Notes: generated by a model from the sequence alone, not told the origin. A DNA stretch of 64,000 nt from Prevotella sp. (GCA_016291085.1 JAEEVW010000004.1:1-64000), one strand, 5' to 3'. Positions 29,561-40,163 are shown, counted from the stretch's first letter. Program-made: numbers and translations.

Positions 29561-31493
29561 ATCCGTCGTCCTGGCGGATTTTTTCTTCTTTTATTAGGAA
29601 TGCAAGTGCTGCATCAAGTTCTTCCGTCGGCAACTGCAGGCGGAAAAGTTCCGTGATGTGGTGACGCTGGCGGTCAGCCAGTAGTGCGAGGATGCGCTGA
29701 CGGGCATCCTGCTGGCCCTCGGGCGTAACCAGACGGCCCTGCTCAGAAAGACACACATCGCATTGCCCGCAATTCGTGGAGGTCTCCTCGCCAAAATACT
29801 CCAAAAGCATACGGCTCCGACAACGGTCGCTGCTCTGCGCATAACGGAGCATGGATTGAATGCGCAGGCGATATTGCTCCAGGCGGTCTTCGTAAATTTC
29901 GCGTGGCAGCTGGATGTGCTCCTGGTCTTCGCGACGCTGCATATAGCGGATGTATGGCACCTGCTTGCGAGGAATGAAACTGACGAGGTGGCGCATGGAG
30001 AGGGCTTTCAGTATGTCGTAGGTCTGAGGCTGCGACAATCCTGCCTGTTGGGCCAGCATACCCTCATCAATATAACCATAGTCGGCAAAAAGTCCACCAT
30101 AGTTGCGTAGCAGGGCCACAATGACACGTTCTTCCTCGGGGGAAACCTGTTCCAAACGATAGAGATCGTCGCGGCCCACCAGGAAACGTACGCGAGCCTG
30201 ATGGTCTGCCTCCTCATCATATTCGATGTATCCTGCACGTTGCAGAATTTGGAGGGCTGAATATACACGAATAGGGAAATGACGAAAGCGCTGGCAGAAC
30301 TCCTCGATGTTGAATTCGTGGCTGACACCATAGCCGTCACCGGTGGCTATCTGGTAGTAGTAGGCCAGATGTTCGTAAACCTCTTTAATATACTCACGCG
30401 GGGGAAAGGTATCATCGATACGTTTCGTCAGTTTGCCGTTGTCGTTGCCGTTGAAGAGCAAGATGGCACGGGCTGGTTGACCGTCACGGCCCGCACGGCC
30501 TGCCTCTTGGAAGTATGCCTCCAGTGAATCAGGACAGTCGTAGTGGATAACCTGTCGGACATCGGGCTTATCGATACCCATTCCAAAAGCGTTGGTGGCT
30601 ACCATGATGCGCACAGCATCGTGTTGCCAGTCGCGCTGGCGGCGATCCTTGTCTGCGTGGTCTAACCCAGCATGATAGAAGGTGGCAGAGAGTCCCGCTT
30701 CCGTCAGGTGTTCGGCAATCTCGCGAGCATGAAGACGACTACGGACATAGACAATGGCAGAACCACCCGATTCCTGTAAAAGACGGATGAGTTCGAAGTG
30801 CTTGTCTGCGGCATAGTGAACCAAATAGGCCAAGTTTTTGCGCTCGAAGGACATGCGAAAAACGTTAAAGCTAGTCTTACTAGTCAGACTAGTAGGACTA
30901 GTCATACTAGGAATACTAGATTCTCTACTCAGCTTGTCCTGGATGTCCTCCACCACTTTGGGCGTAGCGGTAGCGGTAAGCGCCAACACGGGGGCTTCCG
31001 GGCAGATTTCACGGATGTTGGCAATTTCCAAATAGGAAGGTCGGAAATCGTAGCCCCATTGGGAGATACAGTGTGCTTCGTCGACGGTGATGAAACTCAC
31101 CTGCATATGGCGCAGCTTGGTCTGAAACAGACTACTGCCCAACCGTTCGGGAGACACATAGAGAATTTTGGAACTTCCCAAAATACAGTTTTCCAAGATG
31201 CGCAACACCTGCTCGTGCGTCATACCGCTGTAAATGGCAGCAGCCTGGATATCCAGCTGGCGCAAGTGGTGCACTTGGTCCTTCATGAGGGCAATGAGTG
31301 GTGTGATGACTACACAAACACCCTCCTGAGCCAGAGCTGGTACTTGGAAGGTAATGCTTTTGCCGCCACCCGTAGGCATCAGTCCAAGCGTATCGTGACC
31401 AGCACCAATGGACTCGATGATTTCGCGCTGAATGCCGCGAAAATCATCATAGCCCCAATATCGTTTAAGAATGAGTTGATACTTATCACTCAT
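29544..31493 (-). CDS. recQ: ATP-dependent DNA helicase RecQ
   Basis: LMPTGGGKSITFQVPAL, DEAHCISQWGYDFRPSY, GRAGRDGQPA, Zn-binding C-terminal cysteines, winged helix. Confidence 0.95.
   Translation of the reverse strand: MSDKYQLILKRYWGYDDFRGIQREIIESIGAGHDTLGLMPTGGGKSITFQVPALAQEGVCVVITPLIALMKDQVHHLRQLDIQAAAIYSGMTHEQVLRILENCILGSSKILYVSPERLGSSLFQTKLRHMQVSFITVDEAHCISQWGYDFRPSYLEIANIREICPEAPVLALTATATPKVVEDIQDKLSRESSIPSMTSPTSLTSKTSFNVFRMSFERKNLAYLVHYAADKHFELIRLLQESGGSAIVYVRSRLHAREIAEHLTEAGLSATFYHAGLDHADKDRRQRDWQHDAVRIMVATNAFGMGIDKPDVRQVIHYDCPDSLEAYFQEAGRAGRDGQPARAILLFNGNDNGKLTKRIDDTFPPREYIKEVYEHLAYYYQIATGDGYGVSHEFNIEEFCQRFRHFPIRVYSALQILQRAGYIEYDEEADHQARVRFLVGRDDLYRLEQVSPEEERVIVALLRNYGGLFADYGYIDEGMLAQQAGLSQPQTYDILKALSMRHLVSFIPRKQVPYIRYMQRREDQEHIQLPREIYEDRLEQYRLRIQSMLRYAQSSDRCRSRMLLEYFGEETSTNCGQCDVCLSEQGRLVTPEGQQDARQRILALLADRQRHHITELFRLQLPTEELDAALAFLIKEEKIRQDDGFIQLV
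30871..30924. repeat. CTAG-N5 array, 6 units, exact 9-bp period, inside recQ
   Basis: CTAG at 30871, 30880, 30889, 30898, 30907, 30916; encodes SSIPSMTSPTSLTSKTS. Confidence 0.97.
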
Positions 31494-31515
31494 CGTTTGT
31501 CACTTATCACTCTTC
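31481..31515. repeat. Heptanucleotide array across the recJ stop / recQ start
   Basis: ACTTATC ACTCATC GTTTGTC ACTTATC ACTCTTC. Confidence 0.85.
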
Positions 31516-33228
31516 TGACGGACTGATATCTTCAATCTGCAGTTGCACCTCGCCGCGTTTGTAGGTATTCTCTTCGACGGTATAGACAATGTCGAACGAG
31601 CGTTTCGACTTGATGTAGCGTGCAGCAGCCGACTGTCCAAAGGCGATACCGTTCATAACCACAGCCGACTTTGAATCGACAAGTTCCAGCTTGATGTGCT
31701 CCTGATGGCGGCCCACTACCTTCGACGTACCATAGTCGTAGACATTGCGTGTCAGGAACAGTGGCTTTTCGTTGGCAGGCCCGTGGGGAGCAAGCTTTTT
31801 CAGTTCGTTGAGCAGACGTTTGTTTATCTGGTGGAAGTCAACCTCCATGTCGATGTCCAGCGTCTGTTGCGTCTGTTCGGGCATGATGTGCGTACTAACG
31901 AACTCCTGGAAGCGGCGACGGAACTCAGGAATGTTTTCCTGTTTTAGCGTCAGACCGACGGCATAAGTATGTCCGCCGAAGTTCTCCAACAAGTCGCGGC
32001 ACGACTTAATGGCCTCGTAGATATCAAAGCCTGCTACCGATCGTGCAGAACCCGAGGCAACACCATTAATGATGGTCAAGACCACAGTAGGACGGAAATA
32101 GAGTTCCGTCAGTCGTGATGCCACAATACCCACCACACCTTTTTTCCATCCTTCATCGTAGAGTACGATAGACTTCTGGTGCTGTTGGCTTTCCAGACGG
32201 GCCACAATCTCGTTGGCCTCCTCCGTCATCTGCTTATCAACATCACGGCGTTGGTCGTTATACTCGTTGATGCGCGTTGCCTCCTCAAGGGCACGTTGCA
32301 GGTCTTTCTCCACCAGTAGAGTCACTGTTTCCGTACCGTTCTGCATACGTCCCGAGGCGTTGATGCGAGGGCCAATCTTGAACATAATATCGCTCATGGT
32401 CAACTCGCGTCCTGTCAGTCCACAGATTTCGATAATGGCTTTCAGACCTATTGACGGACTCTGGTTCAGCTGTTTCAGTCCGTGGAAAGCCAAAATGCGG
32501 TTTTCTCCATCGATGGGAACCAAATCGGCTGCTATGCTCAGTGCGCAGAAATCGAGCAGGGGAATCAGACGTGAGAAAGGAATGCCGTTATTCTTGGCAA
32601 ATGCCTGCATGAGTTTGAATCCTACGCCACATCCCGACAGATGGTGATACGGGTAGGTAGAATCCGCACGCTTGGGATTGAGGATGGCCACCGCGGGTGG
32701 CATCACATCGTCGGGAACATGATGGTCGCAGATGATAAAATCTACGCCCAACGCCTTCGCATACGCTATTTCATCGATTGCCTTGATACCGCAATCGAGC
32801 ACGATAATCAATTTTACACCATTCTCTGCCGCATAGTCTATACCCTTAATGCTGACACCGTAACCTTCTTCGTATCGGTCGGGGATATAGTACTCCATGT
32901 TGGAGTAGAACTGCTGCAGGAATTTATACACCAAAGCTACTGCTGTACATCCGTCCACATCGTAGTCGCCATATACCATGATGCGCTCTTTTCGGCCCAT
33001 CGCGTCGTTCAGGCGGTCTACTGCCACGTCCATGTCGTTCATTAGGAACGGGTCTATCAGTTCGTTGAGCATGGGGCGGAAGAAACGCTTGGCGGCACTC
33101 TCCGTCTTAATGCCTCGCTGAATCAGCAGGTTAGCCATGACAGGACTCATTCCTATCTTCTCGGCCAGCTCTTTAGCCGCTTGCAGTCTTTCTGGTGTAG
33201 GTGGTTCGTAATTCCATTTAAACTGCAT
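31507..33228 (-). CDS. recJ: Single-stranded-DNA-specific exonuclease RecJ
   Basis: VYGDYDVDGCTAVAL, DCGIKA, ICDHHVP, HLSGCGVGFK, GPRINASGRM. Confidence 0.95.
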   Translation of the reverse strand: MQFKWNYEPPTPERLQAAKELAEKIGMSPVMANLLIQRGIKTESAAKRFFRPMLNELIDPFLMNDMDVAVDRLNDAMGRKERIMVYGDYDVDGCTAVALVYKFLQQFYSNMEYYIPDRYEEGYGVSIKGIDYAAENGVKLIIVLDCGIKAIDEIAYAKALGVDFIICDHHVPDDVMPPAVAILNPKRADSTYPYHHLSGCGVGFKLMQAFAKNNGIPFSRLIPLLDFCALSIAADLVPIDGENRILAFHGLKQLNQSPSIGLKAIIEICGLTGRELTMSDIMFKIGPRINASGRMQNGTETVTLLVEKDLQRALEEATRINEYNDQRRDVDKQMTEEANEIVARLESQQHQKSIVLYDEGWKKGVVGIVASRLTELYFRPTVVLTIINGVASGSARSVAGFDIYEAIKSCRDLLENFGGHTYAVGLTLKQENIPEFRRRFQEFVSTHIMPEQTQQTLDIDMEVDFHQINKRLLNELKKLAPHGPANEKPLFLTRNVYDYGTSKVVGRHQEHIKLELVDSKSAVVMNGIAFGQSAAARYIKSKRSFDIVYTVEENTYKRGEVQLQIEDISPSEE

Positions 33229-33257
33229 TTACCTTGTCTTTTAGGTTTGTCCTGTGG

Positions 33258-34484
33258 CTATAGCCCCAATTTCTTACGAATGTCCTTAGGGATGGCATTC
33301 TTATTGATGAGGAAGTCCATCGTGTTGGCTGCGATGAAGGTCTTGGTCATATACCAGATACCCTTGTATTCACCTGTCTCGCCCCACGAATTCTTGACCA
33401 TGTAGTATTCTTTGCCGTTCTGGTCCTTGGCGATACCATAGATGAGCATGCCATGGTCGTCAGTCAGTTCCCAGTTATCGAAACGCTCCTGACGCAGCTC
33501 TTGAGTAGCTACGATCTCGGGCACGTTGCATCCCAGTGAGTCGATGATGTCGCGCTTCTTGGCGGTAGTCAGTTTCAGCCACTTGGCCATGTCGCTGCCA
33601 CGCAGGCTCTGGGTAGCCTTGCCGTCGATGGCATAAGCCAGTCCCTGGCGAGTGAAGCCATCCTCCGAAACGTCACCGCCCCATGCTATAGTATAGCCGT
33701 TCATAACAGCGTTGTCGATAACCTGCATCATCTCATCCATCGGCAGATTGTATGACTGCGGGAAGCGCCAGTTGTCCTGTACCTCTACAGCGAAAGTGGT
33801 GTAGAAAGGATGGTGGGTGTAGCTGGTAATGCTGACATAGTCGTCGAGGTTGATGCCAAGCGATTGCATAAAGGTCTTCGGGGTGTACTTCTTGCCCTCA
33901 TAGGTGAACTCCTCGGGGCACTTACCCAAATAGGCGTCGAGGATGCCCTGCAAACCAACCTTCCACTGGTTGGAAATCTTCTTGGCATCACTCTTGGCGA
34001 TAGCTGCCACATAGGGCTCCAGCAGTTTGAAGAACTCGTTGAAATTGTTCAGCGAGTCGCCATACAATGAACCAGGGAACGGCATGATGCCCTGCGGAAT
34101 GATACCGTGGGTCTTCATCGTTGCCAGCACGTCTTCTGCTGAGCCACCCTGAGCAAACTGGCAGTCACCATGATAGCGCACCACCTGAATGGCACGTTCC
34201 ATGTAGGTCTTGTTGGCTACGAACGACTCGTCAAGGTCGTAGGTCTTACCCGTAGCCTTCAGAATTTCAGCCTCGAAGAACGACAGGGTGGAGTAATCCC
34301 AGCACGTGCCGCTTCGGTTCTGGTCCTTGATGCTGGTGATAGGATTCTCCTTAATCACCGTAAACACCGGTTTGTTTTTGTTGACGGAGTCCGACTTTCC
34401 GTCGGACGCAGACATTTTAAAGTCCTCCGCCTGGGCTCCCACTGTCATACATGCCAGCAGGGCCAAAGTCATTAACTTTCTCAT
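33258..34484 (-). CDS. Secreted C1 family (bleomycin hydrolase/aminopeptidase C-like) cysteine peptidase
   Basis: Signal peptide; RSGTCWDYSTLSF; DDHGMLIYG; MVKNSWG. Confidence 0.9.
   Translation of the reverse strand: MRKLMTLALLACMTVGAQAEDFKMSASDGKSDSVNKNKPVFTVIKENPITSIKDQNRSGTCWDYSTLSFFEAEILKATGKTYDLDESFVANKTYMERAIQVVRYHGDCQFAQGGSAEDVLATMKTHGIIPQGIMPFPGSLYGDSLNNFNEFFKLLEPYVAAIAKSDAKKISNQWKVGLQGILDAYLGKCPEEFTYEGKKYTPKTFMQSLGINLDDYVSITSYTHHPFYTTFAVEVQDNWRFPQSYNLPMDEMMQVIDNAVMNGYTIAWGGDVSEDGFTRQGLAYAIDGKATQSLRGSDMAKWLKLTTAKKRDIIDSLGCNVPEIVATQELRQERFDNWELTDDHGMLIYGIAKDQNGKEYYMVKNSWGETGEYKGIWYMTKTFIAANTMDFLINKNAIPKDIRKKLGL
34389..34407. repeat. Short palindrome in the C1 peptidase N-terminal region
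   Basis: GTCCGAC-TTTCC-GTCGGAC. Confidence 0.85.
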
Positions 34485-34528
34485 TACTTTTCTCTTTTTT
34501 TATTGTGTTATTTATTGTATTCAAAAAC

Positions 34529-35932
34529 TTAACCAGCGTTGTGCGCCATGAATTCCTCCAGTTCCTGGGGGTGATACGGGATGCGCTTCGAGCCGAGGAA
34601 ACGGCAGCCGTCCTTCGTTATCAGCACATCGTCCTCGATGCGGATGCCTCCAAAATCCCTGAATGTATCGATTTTGTCGTAACATAAGAACTCCTTGCAG
34701 TATCCCGAGGCTTTCCACTCGTCGATGAGTGCAGGGATGAAATAGATGCCAGGCTCGTCAGTCACGACAAAGCCTTCTTCCAGCCTGCGTCCCATACGCA
34801 GACAGTTGGTACCAAACTGTTCCAGGTTGGGATGCGTCTCGTCATCGAAACCCACGTAAATTTGTCCCAGTCCTTCCATGTCGTGCACGTCCATTCCCAT
34901 CATGTGTCCTAGTCCATGCGGAAGGAACATGGCGTGGGCACCCTGACGGACGGCCTCGTCCACATCACCTTTCATGAGTCCGAGTTCCTTAAGGCGCTCT
35001 GTCATCATACGACAGACTGCAAAATGCACGTCCATATATCTGACGCCGGGCTTGGCCACTTCCAGTACGTAGTCGTGACAAGCCTCGACAATGCTGTAGA
35101 TTTCCAGTTGACGCTGGGTGAACTTACCATTCACTGGCATCGTACGAGTGTGGTCTGAACAGTAGTCGTCCAGTTCGCAGCCTGCATCGCAGAGCACGAG
35201 CCGTCCATCCTCCAACTTAGCCTCCGAAGGATTACCATGCATAATCTCGCCATGCTGCGAGAAAATGGTGGCAAAGCTGGTTCCGCTAGCCAACGAGCGG
35301 GCGATACCGTCCACCTGTCCACCGATGAAACGTTCCGTCACACCTGGCTTAATCAACAACTGAGCTGTGGTATGCATGGCATAACCAACATCGCAAGCAC
35401 GATCGATGGCTGCAATTTCCTGCGGCTCCTTTGTAGCACGCATTTTTACGACGGCCTTGATGAGCGCCAGCGAGGCAGCCTCCTTCTGTTTCGAAGGATG
35501 AATGCCCAGCAAATCCATAATCTGAATCTTAGTATCATGGCGATAAGGAGGCAGGAAGTGAACCGTCCTGTGTGTTGCAATGCCATTGCGACATACGGAA
35601 CCCAGATCTGCCATCGGGGCAGTCTTGGTAATGCCCACCTCAGAAGCCAGATCACTGACCGTCGGAGTGAATCCCATCCATACGATATCTTCTACGTCAA
35701 TGTCGTCGCCAAACAGCCACTCTTCGTCGTTATCAATATCGATGAGCCCCACCAGTCCGTCGCGATGCTGTCCGAAGTAGTACAGGAACGACGAGTCTTG
35801 GCGCATAGGAGCATACGCGTTAGCGGGGTAATTACACGGTGCTTCATTATTGCCGAAGAGCACGATAATGCCCTCACCTACCAGTTTTTTCAGTTCCGCC
35901 CTGCGACGGATGTATGTATCCTTATCAAACAT
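34529..35932 (-). CDS. pepP: Xaa-Pro aminopeptidase (M24B)
   Basis: LCDAGCELDDYCSDHTRTMPVNG, HGLGHMMGMDVHD, TDEPGIYF; start placed at MFDKDTY. Confidence 0.9.
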   Translation of the reverse strand: MFDKDTYIRRRAELKKLVGEGIIVLFGNNEAPCNYPANAYAPMRQDSSFLYYFGQHRDGLVGLIDIDNDEEWLFGDDIDVEDIVWMGFTPTVSDLASEVGITKTAPMADLGSVCRNGIATHRTVHFLPPYRHDTKIQIMDLLGIHPSKQKEAASLALIKAVVKMRATKEPQEIAAIDRACDVGYAMHTTAQLLIKPGVTERFIGGQVDGIARSLASGTSFATIFSQHGEIMHGNPSEAKLEDGRLVLCDAGCELDDYCSDHTRTMPVNGKFTQRQLEIYSIVEACHDYVLEVAKPGVRYMDVHFAVCRMMTERLKELGLMKGDVDEAVRQGAHAMFLPHGLGHMMGMDVHDMEGLGQIYVGFDDETHPNLEQFGTNCLRMGRRLEEGFVVTDEPGIYFIPALIDEWKASGYCKEFLCYDKIDTFRDFGGIRIEDDVLITKDGCRFLGSKRIPYHPQELEEFMAHNAG

Positions 35933-36040
35933 GTCTTCAATCTTGCGTTTTAGAGTCAGCGTACCCCTATAGGGTACAAATCGGTGCAAAGATACAAAAT
36001 AACGAACAAAATACCAAATTTTTTTGCATATTCCTTTCTG

Positions 36041-36068
36041 TTTTGCAAAAAAATGAGTACCTTCGCAC
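36041..36068 (+). promoter_or_regulatory. Promoter-like element upstream of truA
   Basis: TTTTGC-N11-TACCTTCGCAC, same arrangement as before ilvC. Confidence 0.45.
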
Positions 36069-36074
36069 GCTGTT

Positions 36075-36803
36075 ATGAGGTATTTTGTGTGGTTTAGTTA
36101 CGACGGAACGGCCTATCACGGCTGGCAGATTCAACCCAATGGCATCACGGTGCAGAGCGAACTGCAGCGCTGCTTGTCCGTGCTGTTACGCAAGGAGATT
36201 ACACTAACAGGGGCCGGACGTACCGACACTGGTGTGCATGCCCGTCGCATGGCGGCCCATTTCGATACTCAGCAAGCGTTCGACCCCAAGTTGCTGACTA
36301 GAAAACTCAACGGACTGCTCCATCAAGACATCGCCGTTTACAGCATTGAACCTGTCAGTGACAATCTACACGCACGATTCTCAGCTGTCGAGCGCACCTA
36401 CCGTTATTATGTTCATACCCACAAGGACCCGTTCCTCAGGGCATATTCTCTGGAACTACACTATAAGCTCGACTATGAACTGATGAACCAGGCCGGGCGC
36501 ATCCTGACCGAATACGACGATTTTGGAGCCTTCTGCAAGGCGGGCAGCGACGTCAAGACGACGCTTTGTCAGGTTACCCATGCCCAGTGGCACCAGACAT
36601 CACCTACGACGTGGTATTTCGAGATTACCGCCAATCGATTCCTGCGCAACATGGTTCGTGCCGTTGTCGGTACGTTGGTTGAGGTAGGGAGGGGCCGCAT
36701 GTCGCTCGACGATTTTCGTCAGGTCATCGAGGGCAAACAGCGCACCCTGGCGGGCGAATCCATGCCTGCAAAGGCGTTGTTCTTGGAGGATGTTAAATAT
36801 TAA
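36075..36803 (+). CDS. truA: tRNA pseudouridine(38-40) synthase
   Basis: YDGTAYHGWQIQPN, GAGRTDTGVHARRM, NRFLRNMVRAVVG. Confidence 0.96.
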   Translation: MRYFVWFSYDGTAYHGWQIQPNGITVQSELQRCLSVLLRKEITLTGAGRTDTGVHARRMAAHFDTQQAFDPKLLTRKLNGLLHQDIAVYSIEPVSDNLHARFSAVERTYRYYVHTHKDPFLRAYSLELHYKLDYELMNQAGRILTEYDDFGAFCKAGSDVKTTLCQVTHAQWHQTSPTTWYFEITANRFLRNMVRAVVGTLVEVGRGRMSLDDFRQVIEGKQRTLAGESMPAKALFLEDVKY

Positions 36804-36849
36804 ACGGAATGCCGGAATAACGGTATAACAACAAAAAACAGATAACGAT

Positions 36850-37770
36850 ATGGCCTGGTTGATATTGGCTTTTATGTCGGCAGCGTTGCTAGGCTGCTAC
36901 GACTCTCTGAAAAAGGATGCGCTGCGTGGTAACGCTGTAATTCCTGTGTTGTTTCTGAACACCCTGTTCTCATCGCTCATCTTCCTGCCGTTCATCGTGC
37001 TTAGCGCTGGCTCGCAGATACTCGACGGAACCATGTTCCACGTCGCTTCTGGCGGATGGGATATGCATAAATACATCCTTTTGAAAGCCCTCATAGTACT
37101 CTCCAGCTGGGTGCTAGGCTATTTCGGAATGAAACACCTGCCACTGACTATCGTCGGACCTATCAATGCCACACGCCCAGTCATGGTACTCGTCGGTGCC
37201 TTGCTGATATTTGGCGAACGACTCAACGTATGGCAGTGGATTGGTGTTCTTCTGGCCGTAGCCTCGTTCCTGTTGCTCAGCCGTAGCGGTAAGAAGGAGG
37301 GTATTGATTTCCGTCGCGACCACTACATCTGGATGATTGTCGGTGCAGCGGTCATGGGGGCCATTAGCGGGCTTTACGACAAATACCTCATGGCACCTGT
37401 CGATGAGGGTGGCATCGGACTCGACCGCATGATGGTGCAGTCGTGGTACAACATCTACCAATGCTTCATGATGCTCGCCATGTTGTGGCTGCTGTGGTGG
37501 CCCAAGCATCACGAAACCACACCATTTCACTGGAGTTGGTCCATCATCGGCGTCAGCATCTTCCTGTCGACGGCCGATTTCCTGTATTTCTACTCGCTGT
37601 CTCTGCCAGATGCCATGATCAGTATCGTTTCCATGATCCGACGGGGCAGTGTGGTAGTCAGTTTCCTGTTTGGAGCGGCATTCTTCCACGAGAAAAACCT
37701 CAAGGCAAAAGCCTTCGACCTGGCATTGGTACTGCTCGGAATGGTGTTCCTCTACATCGGGTCGAAGTAA
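36850..37770 (+). CDS. EamA/DMT family membrane transporter
   Basis: About 10 TM segments, EamA pattern (GPINATRPVMVLVGALLIFGERL). Confidence 0.85.
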   Translation: MAWLILAFMSAALLGCYDSLKKDALRGNAVIPVLFLNTLFSSLIFLPFIVLSAGSQILDGTMFHVASGGWDMHKYILLKALIVLSSWVLGYFGMKHLPLTIVGPINATRPVMVLVGALLIFGERLNVWQWIGVLLAVASFLLLSRSGKKEGIDFRRDHYIWMIVGAAVMGAISGLYDKYLMAPVDEGGIGLDRMMVQSWYNIYQCFMMLAMLWLLWWPKHHETTPFHWSWSIIGVSIFLSTADFLYFYSLSLPDAMISIVSMIRRGSVVVSFLFGAAFFHEKNLKAKAFDLALVLLGMVFLYIGSK

Positions 37771-37786
37771 AAAAGGCGCGTTTTTA

Positions 37787-37818
37787 TTTGGCTTTTCGCT
37801 CGATTATTAGTACTTTTG
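37787..37818 (+). promoter_or_regulatory. Promoter of trpS
   Basis: TTTG-N20-TACTTTTG, matching the Bacteroidetes -33/-7 consensus. Confidence 0.65.
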
Positions 37819-37848
37819 CAGCCAAAATAAAAAAACGCATTAAAAAAT

Positions 37849-38940
37849 ATGGGAAAGATTATTCTTACAGGAGACCGCCCTACAGGCAAACTCCACCTTG
37901 GACACTATGTCGGTTCGCTGCGCCGTCGCGTGGAACTGCAGAACGCCGGCGACTATGAGAAAATGTTTGTGTTTATGGCCGACGTACAGGCCTTGACCGA
38001 TAATGCCGACAATCCTGAGAAGATTCGTCAAAACATCATTGAGGTGGCTCTCGACTACCTCTCGGCAGGTCTCGACCCCGAGAAGTGTGTGCTGTTCATC
38101 CAGAGCCAGATTACCGAACTCGCTGAACTCACTACCTATTTGATGAACCTCATCTCGGTGAGCCGTGTCCAGCGTAACCCAACGGTGAAGACCGAGATTA
38201 AGATGCGTGGTTTCGAGGGCGAGAGTATCCCCCTCGGATTCTTCTGCTATCCTGTTTCACAGGCTGCCGACATCACGTTGTTCAAGGCTACCACTGTGCC
38301 AGCTGGCGAAGACCAGGAACCCATGCTCGAGGTCACTCGTGAACTGGTAAACCGTTTCAACAACACCTACGGTCCCGTGCTCGTCGAACCTAATATCATG
38401 CTGCCTGAGAATGCCACAGCCCGACGCTTGCCAGGAACTGACGGCAAGGAGAAAATGTCAAAGTCTTTGGGTAACTGCATCTACCTTTCCGACGATGCCG
38501 ACACCGTTTGGCAGAAGGTACGTTCGATGTACACCGACCCCCTGCATGTCAACCTGAACGACCCAGGCCATATTGATGGCAATGCCGTATTCACCTATCT
38601 TGACGCCTTCTCAAAGACGGAGGACTTCGCCAATTTCTGGCCTGAGTACCAGAATTTGGACGAGCTCAAAGACCACTACCGTCGTGGCGGCTTAGGTGAT
38701 ATGAAATGTAAGAAATTCCTCAATCAGATTCTGAACGAGATGCTCGACCCCATCCGTCAGCGCCGTCATGAGTTCGAGCAGGATATTCCCGAGATTTATA
38801 ACATCCTGCGCAAAGGCACAGAAAAGGCCCGCGAGACTGCTGCTCAGACTATGGACGAGGTTCGTAAGGCCATGCAGATCAACTACTTCGAAGACCAGGA
38901 ACTCATTCAGTCGCAGGCTGAACGCTTCCGCGCCAAATAA
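37849..38940 (+). CDS. trpS: Tryptophanyl-tRNA synthetase
   Basis: [26 protein letters not shown]. Confidence 0.96.
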   Translation: MGKIILTGDRPTGKLHLGHYVGSLRRRVELQNAGDYEKMFVFMADVQALTDNADNPEKIRQNIIEVALDYLSAGLDPEKCVLFIQSQITELAELTTYLMNLISVSRVQRNPTVKTEIKMRGFEGESIPLGFFCYPVSQAADITLFKATTVPAGEDQEPMLEVTRELVNRFNNTYGPVLVEPNIMLPENATARRLPGTDGKEKMSKSLGNCIYLSDDADTVWQKVRSMYTDPLHVNLNDPGHIDGNAVFTYLDAFSKTEDFANFWPEYQNLDELKDHYRRGGLGDMKCKKFLNQILNEMLDPIRQRRHEFEQDIPEIYNILRKGTEKARETAAQTMDEVRKAMQINYFEDQELIQSQAERFRAK

Positions 38941-38953
38941 AAAAGTGTGACTT

Positions 38954-40153
38954 ATGAAAAGAATTGCTCTTAGTCTTGTAGCTCTGCTCACGATGATGAG
39001 CACCTTGCAGGCCCAGCGTTTGGTGCCAGTGGAGAATTTTGGTGCCGATTGGCAGAAGTCGATGATTTCGACGAAGAACAAGCCCAACGGCATCATCTAT
39101 CGTCTGCGTGTAGACAAGCAGAACGAGAATCTGCCCCTTGTGGAGGAAGCCCGTGGACTTGAACAATTCATTTCCGAGCGCATCGATATCGGATGGCTAG
39201 CCATGTATCGCCTGCCAACGAGTGCTGACGACTACAAATTCATCGTGGTCATCTACGATACCGAGGAAAAGCCTCTCTACACCGTTGACCTCGGTGCCGT
39301 GTCGGGCAACAACTACTGCGAGGTGCAAGATGTGCGCTGGGACAACGACACTCACAACCTGTTGTTCAACATGGCATGTCCCAGTTATGCCCATAATATC
39401 GACGGCAAGGGTTCTAAGCTGCATTGCTACAATCCTGAGCGCCAAGAAATGGTGTGGTCTACCGACTGGCTCACCAGCAACGATATTTTCATTCTCGATT
39501 CCAAGTTCGTTTTCTGCTCCTATGGTTTTACCAGCGAGAAGAAATTCCTCTTCATGCTCGACAAGTTTACTGGCAAGGTTTACAGCAAGCTGCCATTCAC
39601 TTACAAAGTGGAATATCTGGAATTGCAAACAGAAAGCAATGGCCGCGAATATCTCTATGCCATCGACTACAACGACCACCTCTTCAAATACTATGTCGAC
39701 GGTGGCAAGACGGTGCCCGAAACAGGTAAGGTGTTCACCGTGGCCTATGCCGTTTCTGATGATGGATATCTGAACATCCGTTCGTTACCCAGCATGAATG
39801 GCAGGGTTCTCGGAAAACTATGGATGCAGGACCACGGACTGGGTCGTGGCATCCTCTTGGAGCGTGGTGCGACGTGGAGCAAGGTGTGTGTGGACGATGT
39901 TGAGGGATGGGTCTTCAACAAGTATCTGGGTACTCAGAATTGGGTCGGTGGTCATGGCCCGAAGCTCATTGCCAAACAGCATTCTACTGCCATCTGGGTA
40001 GGGAACAATGTCGATGGTGGTCTCAACGTGTTCTGTTCTGTCGATAAGGGCACCATCATTGCCGACACCTTCTTCGACCAAGGCGACTACTACGAGTTAC
40101 GCACTGGTCACGACTATCTCTTCGTCAAGAAAACCGACGTAATCGTGAAGTAA
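38954..40153 (+). CDS. Secreted SH3-domain protein
   Basis: Signal peptide; SH3b-like YLNIRSLPSMNGRVLGKL...WSKVCVDDVEGWVFNKYLG. Confidence 0.7.
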   Translation: MKRIALSLVALLTMMSTLQAQRLVPVENFGADWQKSMISTKNKPNGIIYRLRVDKQNENLPLVEEARGLEQFISERIDIGWLAMYRLPTSADDYKFIVVIYDTEEKPLYTVDLGAVSGNNYCEVQDVRWDNDTHNLLFNMACPSYAHNIDGKGSKLHCYNPERQEMVWSTDWLTSNDIFILDSKFVFCSYGFTSEKKFLFMLDKFTGKVYSKLPFTYKVEYLELQTESNGREYLYAIDYNDHLFKYYVDGGKTVPETGKVFTVAYAVSDDGYLNIRSLPSMNGRVLGKLWMQDHGLGRGILLERGATWSKVCVDDVEGWVFNKYLGTQNWVGGHGPKLIAKQHSTAIWVGNNVDGGLNVFCSVDKGTIIADTFFDQGDYYELRTGHDYLFVKKTDVIVK

Positions 40154-40163
40154 GAAAGAGCGA

